Source: Halopseudomonas xinjiangensis
GTDB lineage: Bacteria; Pseudomonadota; Gammaproteobacteria; Pseudomonadales; Pseudomonadaceae
Direction of reading: 5' to 3'
Assembly (NCBI RefSeq): GCF_900104945.1
Contig: NZ_LT629736.1
Coordinates: 1,054,001 to 1,118,000, forward strand
DNA: 64,000 nucleotides
The notes below the pieces were generated by a model that was not told the DNA's origin, searched no databases, and saw nothing but the letters and a program-made list of their open reading frames with translations. The stretch's first letter is position 1, and each line of letters starts with the position of its first letter. The translations under genes and the position numbers were made by a program. Shown piece by piece: positions 10,070 to 18,404 of this stretch.

Positions 10070-10267
10070 CGGGGACCACAGCTTTCCCTGACGCGTGCAT
10101 CACGTCGGTCCTCGCGTTTTGAGAGCCTCCTGTTTCTTCGTGACCGCTATCATTAAAACGGATATCCGGTGAACAACATCGGGAATTCAGTCGGATTCTG
10201 ACGCCCGCTCTCGTACTATTTCTCCCATTCGCCGGCCTCCGTCGGCGGCGCATGGGGAGACTGCGAA

Positions 10268-11029
10268 GTGAGCAAGCAATTCCAAGACAAGGTTGTTCTG
10301 GTGACCGGCGCGTCGGCCGGTATCGGTGAAGCTACCGCGCGCGCATTCGCCGCTGCTGGCGCCAGCGTGGTGTTGTCGGACATCAACAGCGAAGCAGGCG
10401 AGGCCGTATCAAAGGCCATTCGTGCCGAAGGCGGCGAAGCTACGTTCGTTGCCTGCGATGTGGTGAGCGGTCAGCAGGTCGCAGCGTTGATGGACGCGGT
10501 GATTGCACGCTACGGGCGGCTCGATTGTGCCTTCAACAACGCCGGTGTCGAGTTCGAAAAAGGTAAGCTTGCCGATGGCACGGAAGAGGAGTTCGACGGC
10601 ATCATGGGCGTCAACGTCAAGGGCGTCTGGCAGTGCATGCGCCATGAAATTCCATTGATGCTCAAGCAGGGCGGCGGGTCGATCGTCAACACTGCCTCGG
10701 TCGCAGCCCTTGGCGCCGCGCCGAAGATGAGCATCTACAGTGCAAGCAAGCACGCGGTGTTGGGCCTGACTCGCTCCGCTGCGGTCGAATACGGGAAGAA
10801 GAACATTCGGGTCAATGCGGTGTGTCCGGCAGTGATCGACACCGATATGTTCCGCCGCGCCGCAGCGCTTGACCCGCGCAAGGCCGAGTTCGCTGCTGCC
10901 ATGCATCCGGTAGGCCGGATCGGCACGGCAGAAGAGATCGCCGCCGCCGTGCTCTATCTATGCTCGGACGGTGCGGCCTTCACTACCGGCATCGCACTGC
11001 CGGTAGACGGTGGAGCAACCTGCGTCTGA
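10268..11029 (+). CDS. SDR family NAD(P)-dependent oxidoreductase
   Basis: 253 residues, a classical short-chain dehydrogenase. The cofactor motif TGASAGIG is at residues 13-20, NNAG at 90-93, and the catalytic set is Ser144, Tyr157 and Lys161 (YSASK). Asp38 after the second strand (LSDIN) favours NAD(H) over NADP(H). PVDGG near the end is the usual SDR C-terminal block. The start is a GTG at 10268 with GGGGAGA just upstream. It closely resembles enzymes annotated as glucose or 3-oxoacyl-ACP-type dehydrogenases; the substrate is unknown. It stands alone, with about 200 bases of apparently non-coding DNA before it. Confidence 0.88.
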   Translation: MSKQFQDKVVLVTGASAGIGEATARAFAAAGASVVLSDINSEAGEAVSKAIRAEGGEATFVACDVVSGQQVAALMDAVIARYGRLDCAFNNAGVEFEKGKLADGTEEEFDGIMGVNVKGVWQCMRHEIPLMLKQGGGSIVNTASVAALGAAPKMSIYSASKHAVLGLTRSAAVEYGKKNIRVNAVCPAVIDTDMFRRAAALDPRKAEFAAAMHPVGRIGTAEEIAAAVLYLCSDGAAFTTGIALPVDGGATCV

Positions 11030-11039
11030 CAGCCGAGCG

Positions 11040-11078
11040 GCAAGCAGAGGGTCTGAACCCGGACCGACCCCTGCTTGC
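11040..11078. terminator. Hairpin between convergent SDR and smr genes
   Basis: An 8-bp perfect stem, GCAAGCAG (11040-11047) with CTGCTTGC (11071-11078), encloses a G/C-rich loop with further pairing. It lies between convergent stops, so it could act as a terminator in both directions, but no clear T-tract follows. Confidence 0.4.
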
Positions 11079-11100
11079 AGCTTGCAGCTTTCAGCTTTCG
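11073..11100. repeat. Four tandem heptamers GCTTGCA/GCTTTCA
   Basis: GCTTGCA (11073-11079), GCTTGCA (11080-11086), GCTTTCA (11087-11093) and GCTTTCG (11094-11100) run head to tail in the intergenic space. The first copy overlaps the right arm of the hairpin at 11040-11078. Confidence 0.7.
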
Positions 11101-11114
11101 ACCGAGATCTCGGT
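11101..11114. repeat. 14-bp perfect palindrome ACCGAGATCTCGGT
   Basis: A perfect inverted repeat immediately after the tandem heptamers and just before the smr stop codon (minus strand, 11117-11119). It may be part of a terminator or a small protein-binding site. Confidence 0.6.
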
Positions 11115-11116
11115 GC

Positions 11117-11692
11117 CTACTCGTCCCGCCCTTCAAGCATGGTGCGCTTGAGCAGTACATAGACCGATCCGGTTCCCCCGTGACGGGGAACGCAGGATGT
11201 GAAGCCAAGCACCTGCGCGTGCTGGCGTAGCCAGGTGTTGACGTGACTCTTGAGGATCGGCTTGCGGCCGTCCTTGCGCATCGCCTTGCCATGGGTCACC
11301 CGTACGCAGCGAATCTCCATGCGGGCAGCCTCGGCGAGAAATTCCCAGAGCAGTTCACGCGCCCGCTCCACGGTCATGCCGTGCAGGTCGATGCTTCCGT
11401 CGAACGGAATCTGACCGGTTTTTAGTTTCTTGAGCTGCGATTCCTGAACGCCATTGGCCGCCCACGCGAGCTCTTCCTCCGGATGCACATCGATGACGAA
11501 CTGATCCGAAAGGCCATCCACCTTGATGCCTTGCTGGCTGCTGGTGGCGCGTGCCTGCAGCGTTTTCACCAGCTTCTTGTCGGTACGAGGTTTGCCGACG
11601 TCGGCCCGGTCGTTGGTGGTGATGCGCTTGACGCCCTGGGTGGCCTGCCGAAACAGATCCAGCTCGTCCGGTTCGTTGCTGTCCTGGGTCAT
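11117..11692 (-). CDS. Smr (small MutS-related) domain protein
   Basis: 191 residues. The N-terminal half is charged and variable, and the C-terminal Smr domain contains the signature blocks DLHGMTVERAR (about residue 100), RVTHGKAMRKDGR (about 134) and PRHGGTGSVYVLL (about 170). Smr domains nick or bind DNA or RNA. The stand-alone proteobacterial forms (SmrA/YdaL, SmrB/YfcN type) have been linked to nuclease activity and, for SmrB, to rescue of collided ribosomes. Which subtype this is cannot be decided by eye. It is divergent from prmB, as in P. aeruginosa. I see no strong ribosome site before the ATG at 11692. Confidence 0.85.
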   Translation of the reverse strand: MTQDSNEPDELDLFRQATQGVKRITTNDRADVGKPRTDKKLVKTLQARATSSQQGIKVDGLSDQFVIDVHPEEELAWAANGVQESQLKKLKTGQIPFDGSIDLHGMTVERARELLWEFLAEAARMEIRCVRVTHGKAMRKDGRKPILKSHVNTWLRQHAQVLGFTSCVPRHGGTGSVYVLLKRTMLEGRDE

Positions 11693-11760
11693 GGGCGAGG
11701 CTATGCAGTGAACTGAAGTGGCCAGATTCTAACAGTAGTGCCGCACCGGGGCGATGCGGT

Positions 11761-11766
11761 TAGAAT
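11761..11766 (+). promoter_or_regulatory. -10-like TAGAAT box upstream of prmB
   Basis: GGTTAGAATGGC contains TAGAAT 28 bases before the prmB ATG. Nine bases of this context (GTTAGAATGGC) recur upstream of cvpA at 40973-40983. No clear -35 is seen. Confidence 0.3.
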
Positions 11767-11793
11767 GGCGTTTTCCTCCTGCCGGGTCTGACC

Positions 11794-12693
11794 ATGTTCG
11801 AAACTGCCGCACTCTCCACTATCCGGGACCTGGTGCGCTGGGGCGTGAGCCGTTTCCATCAGGCCGGCGTCTATTTCGGCCATGGCACTGACAATGCCTG
11901 GGACGAGTCGCGGCTGCTGGTGCTCGACGCGCTGTATCTGCCCTGGGAGACGCCGCTCGAATATCTGAACTGCCACGTTACCGACGACGAACGTGACGCC
12001 GTCCTGACTCTGCTTCAACGCCGAATCGACGAGCGCATTCCAGCCGCCTACCTCACAGGTCACGCACGGTTTGCCGGGTTTGATTTCATCGTCGACGAGC
12101 GCGTGCTGGTACCGCGTTCGCCGATCGCCGAGCTCATCGCAAACCGCTTCGAACCCTGGCTCGAACGCGACCCTCTGACCATTCTCGATCTGTGCACCGG
12201 CAGCGGCTGCATCGGTATCGCCTGCGCTCACGCCTTTACCGAGGCGGAGGTGGTGCTCGCCGACCTCTCCGGCGATGCGCTGGCAGTGGCGGAACTGAAC
12301 ATCGAGGCGCATGACCTGGGTGATCGTGTCGAAGCACGCTGGTCTGACGGATTCAGTGGCATGGCCGGGGAGCGCTTCGATCTGATCGTCAGCAACCCGC
12401 CTTATGTCGATGCCGAAGACATGCGTGACCTGCCCGACGAGTACCTGCACGAGCCGGAAATCGGTCTCGCCTGTGGCGAAGACGGCCTCGACCTGGTGCG
12501 CCGCATGCTGGCCGAGGCGGCCGATCACCTCACCGAAGACGGGTTACTTGTCATCGAGGTCGGCAACAGCATGGTTCACGTGATGGCCGAATGGCCGGAA
12601 GTGGACTTCGAATGGGTGAAATTCGAGCATGGCGGACATGGGGTATTCGTGTTGTCTGCCGAGCAATGCCGGCGATATCAGGATCTGTTCTAG
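11794..12693 (+). CDS. prmB: 50S ribosomal protein L3 N5-glutamine methyltransferase
   Basis: 299 residues, a class I SAM-dependent methyltransferase of the HemK family. The SAM site [11 protein letters not shown] lies at residues 131-141, and the catalytic NPPY is at 201-204. [20 protein letters not shown] is the PrmB version of the block before the SAM site; PrmC has a different sequence here. PrmB methylates a glutamine of ribosomal protein L3 during 50S assembly. The neighbourhood (smr divergent, aroC nearby) matches prmB in P. aeruginosa. Its TAG stop sits in CTAG, which is also the stop of the convergent next gene, so the two overlap by 4 bases. Confidence 0.93.
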   Translation: MFETAALSTIRDLVRWGVSRFHQAGVYFGHGTDNAWDESRLLVLDALYLPWETPLEYLNCHVTDDERDAVLTLLQRRIDERIPAAYLTGHARFAGFDFIVDERVLVPRSPIAELIANRFEPWLERDPLTILDLCTGSGCIGIACAHAFTEAEVVLADLSGDALAVAELNIEAHDLGDRVEARWSDGFSGMAGERFDLIVSNPPYVDAEDMRDLPDEYLHEPEIGLACGEDGLDLVRRMLAEAADHLTEDGLLVIEVGNSMVHVMAEWPEVDFEWVKFEHGGHGVFVLSAEQCRRYQDLF

Positions 12694-13454
12694 CGCATCA
12701 CTACCCAGAGCAGCAGCAATGCCTGGAAGATCGCCAGGGTCACCAGGCAGCCGATAGCAAAGCGGCTGCCCAGATCGCTCCGGCGTAGCTGATCGATCTG
12801 AGCGCGGAGCGTGGTGGTCTGCGATTGCAGTTTCAGATTTTCGGTTTCCTGTTCGCGCAGACGGCGCAGCAATTCGCCCACATCGATCGGCTCCACCCGC
12901 TGGGTGTCCCACGTGCTGATCAGATCACCGACGCGACGCACCTGAGCGCGTGCTCGCCCATCATCCAGTGCCTGAATGTCGAATCCCGCACGCCTGAGCA
13001 GCTTGTCGCGCGCCTCGACGACCTCGCTGCTCAATGCCGCATCGTTTTGCAAAAGAAGCGGGGTCACCACGTACTCGGGACAGGTCCGGTGACACCAGTC
13101 GATCAAACGCGCCAACATGAACCCGCCCAGACCCCGCCGTGCCGGTGCGATCTGAATGCCTTCTGTGGTAAAGCGCAGCCGCAGATTGCCGTGATCGACC
13201 AGCAGCTCCATGCGATTGCCCCCGGCAGCGCCCGCCTCGCCGTCCGCTTTGATCTCCAGGCGCAGCAATTCGAGCTTGCCGGCGCGCTGATTGGTCACGA
13301 GGATCTGAACCAGACGCTCGCTATGAATCAGCTGCCTTGCCTTGTACATCGGGCGCAGCAGAACCCAGAACTGTTCGGTGGGCTGTGCGCGCGCAAATGG
13401 ATTCCGGGGAGGGGCTGTTTGCGCGTGCTCGATAAGGGTCGGTTCGCTGCTCAT
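12690..13454 (-). CDS. Membrane-anchored protein with a GNAT-like core, function unknown
   Basis: 254 residues. Residues about 30-175 resemble a divergent GNAT acetyltransferase: a beta-strand-rich start, then [17 protein letters not shown], which looks like the acetyl-CoA pyrophosphate loop and following helix. Residues about 190-225 ([16 protein letters not shown]...) form a predicted coiled coil, and residues about 232-252 ([21 protein letters not shown]) form one C-terminal membrane helix. This predicts a cytoplasmic domain tethered to the inner membrane. The GNAT match is by eye and weak. P. aeruginosa has a hypothetical gene in the same place. It converges on prmB, sharing the CTAG. Confidence 0.6.
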   Translation of the reverse strand: MSSEPTLIEHAQTAPPRNPFARAQPTEQFWVLLRPMYKARQLIHSERLVQILVTNQRAGKLELLRLEIKADGEAGAAGGNRMELLVDHGNLRLRFTTEGIQIAPARRGLGGFMLARLIDWCHRTCPEYVVTPLLLQNDAALSSEVVEARDKLLRRAGFDIQALDDGRARAQVRRVGDLISTWDTQRVEPIDVGELLRRLREQETENLKLQSQTTTLRAQIDQLRRSDLGSRFAIGCLVTLAIFQALLLLWVVMR

Positions 13455-13509
13455 GGCTAGTACCTGCGGGTTACCCGGTGGTTATCGGCCGGGGCCTTGG
13501 ATACTTGAC

Positions 13510-14280
13510 TCACAGCCAGCCGTGGATAGCGGTCCAGGCCAGGCGCAGGGCAAGCAAGGTCAGCAGGACATTGAAGATCAAGGCGAAACGTTTGTCGCTC
13601 ACCCGTTGCAACAGCCGCAGGCCGGCCCAGGTGCCAACTGCTCCGGAGGCGATCATGAGCAGCATCAAGCCCAGCCAGTCGCGAAACACGAAGCCTGCCG
13701 CACCGTACACCAAGGCCTTGGGGGCGTGCTGCAGGCTCATGGCCGCAGCAAAGGTCGCCACGGTGCTGAACCGCTCTCCGTTCTGCTGCTGTTTGACGAA
13801 CGCTGCCACCAGTGGCCCCGTGGCCCCCACGAAGAGGCTGAGGAAGGTAGTCAAGGTGGAGGCGAGCAGGGTGCCGATACGGCCGGTCGCCACCTTGGGA
13901 ATCGGTGGCCCCCAGCACAGCAGCAGGATAAAGACGGCAATGCACAGCTGCACCAGCGCGAGTGGCAGCTCCACCAGCAACAGGCTGCCGATGGCCGCGC
14001 CGACGATCACGCCGGGGGCGAACCAGGCGATCACCGGAAGGTTTATATGTCGAATGGTCATCAGTGCGCGGTTGGCGTTCGAGCCAAGCTGCACGACGCC
14101 GTGCACCGGAATGATGGCCGCTGGCGGCATGACCAGAGCCATGATCGCCAGGAGCAGGACCCCACCGCCGATTCCCAGCGCTGCGGTGACCGCCGAGGTG
14201 CAGCCTGCGGCGAGCACCAGCAACCAGATCGTGCCACTTCCCATGGCCGGTGGCATGAGCACTTCGAGCATGGCTTCCAT
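13510..14280 (-). CDS. TauE/SafE (TSUP) family permease
   Basis: 256 residues, nearly all hydrophobic, with about eight predicted membrane helices. The N-terminal repeat has ALGIGGGVLLLAIMALVMPPAAIIPVHGVVQL and the second has LSLFVGATGPLVAAFV, the two GxGGG/GxxGP motifs of the sulfite-exporter TauE/SafE family. These permeases export or import small sulfur or organic anions; the substrate is not evident here. It lies 55 bases downstream of the GNAT-like gene in transcript order (that gene follows it on the minus strand) and is divergent from aroC. Confidence 0.87.
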   Translation of the reverse strand: MEAMLEVLMPPAMGSGTIWLLVLAAGCTSAVTAALGIGGGVLLLAIMALVMPPAAIIPVHGVVQLGSNANRALMTIRHINLPVIAWFAPGVIVGAAIGSLLLVELPLALVQLCIAVFILLLCWGPPIPKVATGRIGTLLASTLTTFLSLFVGATGPLVAAFVKQQQNGERFSTVATFAAAMSLQHAPKALVYGAAGFVFRDWLGLMLLMIASGAVGTWAGLRLLQRVSDKRFALIFNVLLTLLALRLAWTAIHGWL

Positions 14281-14332
14281 TCAGAACGATCCGCTCGGCG
14301 AAACCCCAAGCGTAGCGCCGGAGGTTCGGACT

Positions 14333-14360
14333 GTCACGCATGCAGGCGTGACGCTATACT
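14333..14360 (+). promoter_or_regulatory. Inverted repeat and -10-like TATACT upstream of aroC
   Basis: GTCACGC (14333-14339) and GCGTGAC (14346-14352) form a perfect 7-bp inverted repeat with a 6-base spacer, ending 2 bases before TATACT (14355-14360), which stands 36 bases before the aroC ATG. The repeat would cover the -35/spacer region, a typical repressor position, but the sequence could equally be a chance hairpin. Confidence 0.35.
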
Positions 14361-14396
14361 GCTCGCCTTTCGATAAACAGACGTCGGGTTCGAAGC

Positions 14397-15488
14397 ATGT
14401 CCGGGAATACCATAGGCACCCTGTTCACCGTTACCTCCGCTGGCGAAAGCCATGGTCCGGCGCTGGTAGCCATCGTCGACGGTTGCCCACCCGGACTCGA
14501 GCTGAGTGCGGACGATTTGCAGCGTGACCTTGACCGCCGCAAGCCCGGAACCAGCCGGCATACGACCCAGCGCCAGGAGCCAGACGAAGTCGAGATACTT
14601 TCCGGTGTGTTCGAGGGCCGCACGACAGGCAGCCCGATCGGCCTGCTGATTCGCAATACCGATCAGAAGTCCAAGGACTACTCCGCGATCAAGGATCTGT
14701 TTCGTCCGGCGCACGCCGATTACACCTATCACCACAAGTACGGTACTCGCGACTATCGTGGCGGCGGGCGCTCGTCTGCACGGGAAACGGCGATGCGCGT
14801 GGCGGCCGGCGCCATTGCGCGCAAATATCTCGCGCAACAGGGTATTCAGGTGCGCGGGTACATGAGCCAGCTGGGACCGATCGACATCCCCTTCGTAAGC
14901 TGGGATGCGGTGCATGACAATGCCTTCTTCAGCGCCGACCCGAGCAAGGTCCCGGAGTTGGAAGCCTACATGGATCAGCTGCGGCGCGATCAGGACTCGG
15001 TGGGCGCACGCATCACCGTAGTCGCCGAGGGCGTTCCGCCCGGCCTGGGCGAGCCGATTTTCGATCGCCTCGATGCCGAACTGGCTTATGCCTTGATGAG
15101 CATCAACGCCGTGAAGGGCGTCGAGATCGGGGCAGGGTTCGCCTCGGTCGCCCAGCGCGGGACCGAGCATCGCGACGAACTGACGCCGGCCGGCTTTACC
15201 AGTAACAATGCAGGCGGTGTGCTCGGTGGCATCTCCTCCGGGCAGCCGATCGTCGCGCACATTGCGCTCAAGCCGACCTCCAGCATCACCACCCCGGGTC
15301 GCTCGATCGATGTGCATGGTCAGCCGGTGGAAGTGATCACCAAAGGCCGCCATGATCCATGCGTAGGCATTCGCGCCACCCCGATCGCCGAAGCGATGAT
15401 GGCGCTGGTGCTCATGGATCATCTGCTGCGTCACCGCGGACAAAATGCCGAGGTGCGTGTCGATACGCCGGTATTGCCGCAGCTTTGA
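14397..15488 (+). CDS. aroC: Chorismate synthase
   Basis: 363 residues, the normal length. The enzyme converts 5-enolpyruvylshikimate-3-phosphate to chorismate, the last step of the shikimate pathway, with reduced FMN as cofactor. Signatures are GESHGPAL near residue 17, [24 protein letters not shown], the FMN/substrate block [11 protein letters not shown] (about 122-132) and [21 protein letters not shown]. The chorismate feeds tryptophan synthesis, whose trpFBA genes occur 20 kb away, and folate synthesis (folC). Start ATG at 14397. Confidence 0.97.
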   Translation: MSGNTIGTLFTVTSAGESHGPALVAIVDGCPPGLELSADDLQRDLDRRKPGTSRHTTQRQEPDEVEILSGVFEGRTTGSPIGLLIRNTDQKSKDYSAIKDLFRPAHADYTYHHKYGTRDYRGGGRSSARETAMRVAAGAIARKYLAQQGIQVRGYMSQLGPIDIPFVSWDAVHDNAFFSADPSKVPELEAYMDQLRRDQDSVGARITVVAEGVPPGLGEPIFDRLDAELAYALMSINAVKGVEIGAGFASVAQRGTEHRDELTPAGFTSNNAGGVLGGISSGQPIVAHIALKPTSSITTPGRSIDVHGQPVEVITKGRHDPCVGIRATPIAEAMMALVLMDHLLRHRGQNAEVRVDTPVLPQL

Positions 15489-15539
15489 GCGGCGGTGGCG
15501 GCGCGTTGATCTTCCAGACCTGCGCGCCCGAAGTCGGTC

Positions 15540-16712
15540 ATGACCAGCGCGGTTGAGCCTCCCCGGGCGGGGAGTGGCGTACCGGCGGTGCGCCTTTCGA
15601 GCTTCTACTTCGCTTACTTTGCCCTGCTCGGCGGCGTCGCGCCGTTCCTGTCGTTGTATTTCCACCATCTGGGCTTTTCGCCGGCACGCATCGGCGAGCT
15701 GGTCGCGATTCCGATGCTGATGCGCTGTCTTGCGCCGAACCTGTGGGGGTGGCTGGCCGATCGGTCTGGCCAGCGGCTGTTGATCGTCCGTCTCGGTGCG
15801 TTGTGTACGGCCGTGGCTTTCAGCGGGATCTTCATTCGCAACGACTACCTCTGGCTGGCCATGATCATGGTTTTGCACAGCTTCTTCTGGCATGCCGTGC
15901 TGCCCCAGTTCGAAGCAATCACCCTGTCACACCTGGGCGCGCAGTCCTCACGCTACGCGCGGATCCGGCTGTGGGGATCGGTTGGATTCATTGCGACCGT
16001 GGTGCTGCTGGGGATGGTGCTGGAATGGGCAACACTGGATCTGTACCCAGCGGTGATGCTTGGCATCATGCTGACGATATTTGCCTGCAGTTTGCTCGTC
16101 CCCGCTCCGCCGAGGCCTGCTGCGTCCATGGCGGGCGAGGCAGTGAGCGGGTTTCTCCAGCAATTGCGCCGGCCCGGTATCCTTGCTTTTTTCGTCTGCG
16201 TAGCCCTGATGCAGCTCTCGCACGGGCCCTATTACACCTTTCTGACCTTGCATCTTGAAGCGCTCGGCTACAGCAGATCCTTGATCGGTTTTCTCTGGGC
16301 GCTGGGCGTCGTTGCCGAGATCGTGCTTTTCCTGTTCATGGCCAGGGTCATGTCCGCGGTATCGCTCAAGCAACTGCTGGTGCTCAGCTTCGCTCTGGCT
16401 GCGATCCGCTGGCTCCTGCTTGGTTCGCTGGCGTCGAGCCTGCCGGTGCTGCTGTTCGCCCAGTTGCTGCATGCTGCGACGTTCGGCAGCTTTCACGTGG
16501 CTTCGATTCACTTCGTTCAACGCAGCTTCGACGAGCGTCTGCAAGGGCAGGGGCAAGCGCTCTATGCCACCTTGGCGGGGACTGGCGGAGCGCTGGGTGC
16601 ACTGTATTCCGGCTATGCCTGGCATGGTCTCGGGCCGATGTGGACCTTCGCTCTGGCCAGCCTCGCGGCCGGCATCGCTGCGCTGGTGCTCTGGCGCCGC
16701 TTGCCGGGCTGA
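15540..16712 (+). CDS. MFS transporter of the phenylpropionate permease (PPP/HcaT-like) type
   Basis: 390 residues with about twelve predicted membrane helices. The short loop between helices 2 and 3 reads LWGWLADRSGQR, the MFS signature, and the start FYFAYFALLGGVAPFLSLYF resembles the 3-phenylpropionate/nucleoside-symporter-like MFS_1 families. The substrate is unknown. It follows aroC in the same orientation, as in P. aeruginosa, where the next genes are the methionine-salvage genes mtnBDC. Here only a degenerate ARD-like gene follows. Confidence 0.85.
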   Translation: MTSAVEPPRAGSGVPAVRLSSFYFAYFALLGGVAPFLSLYFHHLGFSPARIGELVAIPMLMRCLAPNLWGWLADRSGQRLLIVRLGALCTAVAFSGIFIRNDYLWLAMIMVLHSFFWHAVLPQFEAITLSHLGAQSSRYARIRLWGSVGFIATVVLLGMVLEWATLDLYPAVMLGIMLTIFACSLLVPAPPRPAASMAGEAVSGFLQQLRRPGILAFFVCVALMQLSHGPYYTFLTLHLEALGYSRSLIGFLWALGVVAEIVLFLFMARVMSAVSLKQLLVLSFALAAIRWLLLGSLASSLPVLLFAQLLHAATFGSFHVASIHFVQRSFDERLQGQGQALYATLAGTGGALGALYSGYAWHGLGPMWTFALASLAAGIAALVLWRRLPG

Positions 16713-16754
16713 GGATCATACCAACGGAGTGTGCCGCTGATTGTCGGCTGAACC

Positions 16755-16760
16755 TATACT
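16755..16760 (+). promoter_or_regulatory. -10-like TATACT before the ARD-like gene
   Basis: TATACT sits 28 bases before the ATG at 16789, inside an in-frame TTG extension. It therefore argues for the ATG as start. The 12-mer CTATACTGCTCG is shared exactly with the aroC upstream region (14354-14365). Confidence 0.3.
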
Positions 16761-16788
16761 GCTCGAACGCTCTCGCGAAGGCCGCACC

Positions 16789-17322
16789 ATGTTTCTAGCC
16801 GTGTACGATCTGGACAACCTGTTCTACCCGACGAAGGTTCTTACTCATCGGGACGATATCAACGCAGCGCTGGCGTCCAGCAGCATCGCCTGCGAGCGAC
16901 ACGAGTCTTTTGCCGCTCTGGATCCGTCCGTGCTTGAAAGCGATGCCGGTCTGCTCGCAGCATCGTCCGAGTACCGGACTGGCCCGTCCACCTGCAGCAG
17001 CGTGTTGTGCCTGGCTGGGCTGCCTGCCTACGTGAACCCTTCGGATGTTGTTGTCGAACCGGAGCAGCGCTGCGCAGATGCTGTCCGCTGGCTGTTCGTT
17101 CGGGGGACAGGGCAGCTGGCTGTCACCAGTCAGGATTCGCTTCTGGTGATGGAATGCAGCGCCGGTGACCTTGTCGCGCTGCCGTCGCAGGCCCGCCACT
17201 GGTTTCGCCCCGACCCCGGCCAATCCTGCGTCATCCTGACCATTGCGCAGAGCGCCGAGGGCCTGGTCCGGCGGCCGAGCGGCGGGGACCTCGCATCGCG
17301 TTTTCCCGGTTTTGGTCTGTAG
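16789..17322 (+). CDS. Acireductone dioxygenase-like cupin lacking most metal ligands
   Basis: 177 residues, about the length of acireductone dioxygenase (ARD, MtnD), and alignable by eye over the whole protein. The start LYPTKVLTHRDDINAAL matches the ARD N-terminus, GDLVALPSQARHWF matches GDLISVPAGTKHWF, and the end GGDLASRFPGF matches GEDIAGRFP. ARD binds Fe or Ni through an HxHxxxE motif plus a later His. Here the motif region reads EPEQRCADAVR, so the three ligands are Glu92, Arg94 and Ala98; only His137 remains. It is unlikely to do the ARD reaction. The ATG at 16789 has GAAGG 7 bases upstream. It occupies the mtn position after the MFS gene, but mtnB and mtnC are not adjacent. Confidence 0.72.
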   Translation: MFLAVYDLDNLFYPTKVLTHRDDINAALASSSIACERHESFAALDPSVLESDAGLLAASSEYRTGPSTCSSVLCLAGLPAYVNPSDVVVEPEQRCADAVRWLFVRGTGQLAVTSQDSLLVMECSAGDLVALPSQARHWFRPDPGQSCVILTIAQSAEGLVRRPSGGDLASRFPGFGL

Positions 17323-17432
17323 GGTCCATCCAAATACGAACGATCACGCCTTGGTGCAGTCGGAAAACATGAGGCCCGAAGGCTCGTTCAGGAGCGTTTG
17401 GGATATGTCAATGTTCTACTAAGGGGGTTCAT

Positions 17433-17624
17433 ATGGATCTCGGTATAGGCGGAGGCCTGATCGGCCTGATCATTCTGGCGCTGGATATCTGGGCCATTAT
17501 CAACATCGTCGGTAGCGCTTCGAGCACCGGCTCCAAAGTACTCTGGGTTCTTCTGGTCCTTTTCCTGCCTGTCATCGGCCTGATCATTTGGGCTATCGCC
17601 GGGCCGCGTAGCGCGAAGGCCTAG
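17433..17624 (+). CDS. PLDc_N domain micro-protein (two membrane helices)
   Basis: 63 residues. Helix 1 is about residues 7-27 (GGLIGLIILALDIWAIINIV), helix 2 about 36-57 (VLWVLLVLFLPVIGLIIWAIAG), with a short polar turn between. This is the phospholipase D nuclease N-terminal (PLDc_N) pattern, in which DIWAIINI and LPVIGLIIWAIAGPR are diagnostic. Such stand-alone proteins lack any catalytic domain and their role is unknown. A strong AAGGGGG lies 7 bases before the ATG. The next gene starts 4 bases after the stop, so they are probably cotranscribed. Confidence 0.8.
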   Translation: MDLGIGGGLIGLIILALDIWAIINIVGSASSTGSKVLWVLLVLFLPVIGLIIWAIAGPRSAKA

Positions 17625-17628
17625 CAGC

Positions 17629-18390
17629 ATGGCCTCGAAGGATGCTCGCGTCGCCTTGGTAACCGGCGCTGCGCAGGGGATCGGTCGCGGTATCGCGGCC
17701 GATCTGCTCGCTCGCGGATGGCTCGTGGTACTGGCCGATGTCAAGGCGGCGGAGGGCAACGACGCTGTAGACACGCTCGCGCCTGATGGCGGAGCGCTCT
17801 TCGTCGAGATCGATGTCTCGGACGAGTCCAGCGTCGAAGCCGGCCTCGAGACGGTTCGCTCACAGTTTGGCCGTCTCGATGCGCTGGTGAATAACGCTGG
17901 CATCGCGGATCCGGAAAACGGGCCGCTCGAACAGCTTTCTCTGGAGGAATGGAACAAGCGGTTGGGGACCAACCTGACCGGAGCCTTCCTGATGTCGAAA
18001 CATGCCGTGCCGCTGTTGCGCGAGAGCCGCGGTAGCATCGTCAATATGGCCTCCACGCGAGCTGCACAGTCCGAACCGCACACTGAAGCTTACGCTGCGA
18101 GCAAGGGTGGGCTGGTGGCTTTGACCCATGCGATGGCCGTCAGTTTCGGTCCGGAGATTCGCGTCAACGCGGTAAGTCCGGGCTGGATCGATACCCGCAG
18201 CGAAGCCGAGCAGGACCAGGACCCGCTACGTCCGATCGACCACCGGCAGCATGCTGCTGGTCGTGTCGGTCGGCCCCAGGATGTGGCCTCGCTGGTGGCC
18301 TTTCTCATCGGTGAGGAAAGCGGGTTTGTGACCGGGCAGAATTACGTCATTGACGGCGGCATCAGTCGCCAGATGATCTACGCAGAATAG
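17629..18390 (+). CDS. SDR family oxidoreductase
   Basis: 253 residues, a classical short-chain dehydrogenase with TGAAQGIG at 12-19, NNAG at 88-91 and the catalytic Ser142, Tyr155, Lys159 (YAASK). Asp37 (LADVK) suggests NAD(H). The end, GQNYVIDGGISRQMIYAE, resembles glucose/sorbitol-type dehydrogenases. It begins 4 bases after the PLDc_N gene and is followed 14 bases later by the exported histidine phosphatase, giving a probable three-gene transcript. It is only distantly like the SDR at 10268 and is not a local duplicate. Confidence 0.87.
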   Translation: MASKDARVALVTGAAQGIGRGIAADLLARGWLVVLADVKAAEGNDAVDTLAPDGGALFVEIDVSDESSVEAGLETVRSQFGRLDALVNNAGIADPENGPLEQLSLEEWNKRLGTNLTGAFLMSKHAVPLLRESRGSIVNMASTRAAQSEPHTEAYAASKGGLVALTHAMAVSFGPEIRVNAVSPGWIDTRSEAEQDQDPLRPIDHRQHAAGRVGRPQDVASLVAFLIGEESGFVTGQNYVIDGGISRQMIYAE

Positions 18391-18404
18391 TACGGAGGCG
18401 TGAC

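Noticed and set aside
13342..14527. Two plus-strand open frames of about 345 residues opposite the TauE/SafE permease
   Set aside because: Gln/Gly/Arg-rich or Ser/Pro-rich shadow translations without family signature; the minus strand carries an eight-helix permease.
14334..15893. 519-residue minus-strand open frame opposite aroC
   Set aside because: Shadow of chorismate synthase; low-complexity Arg/His-rich translation.
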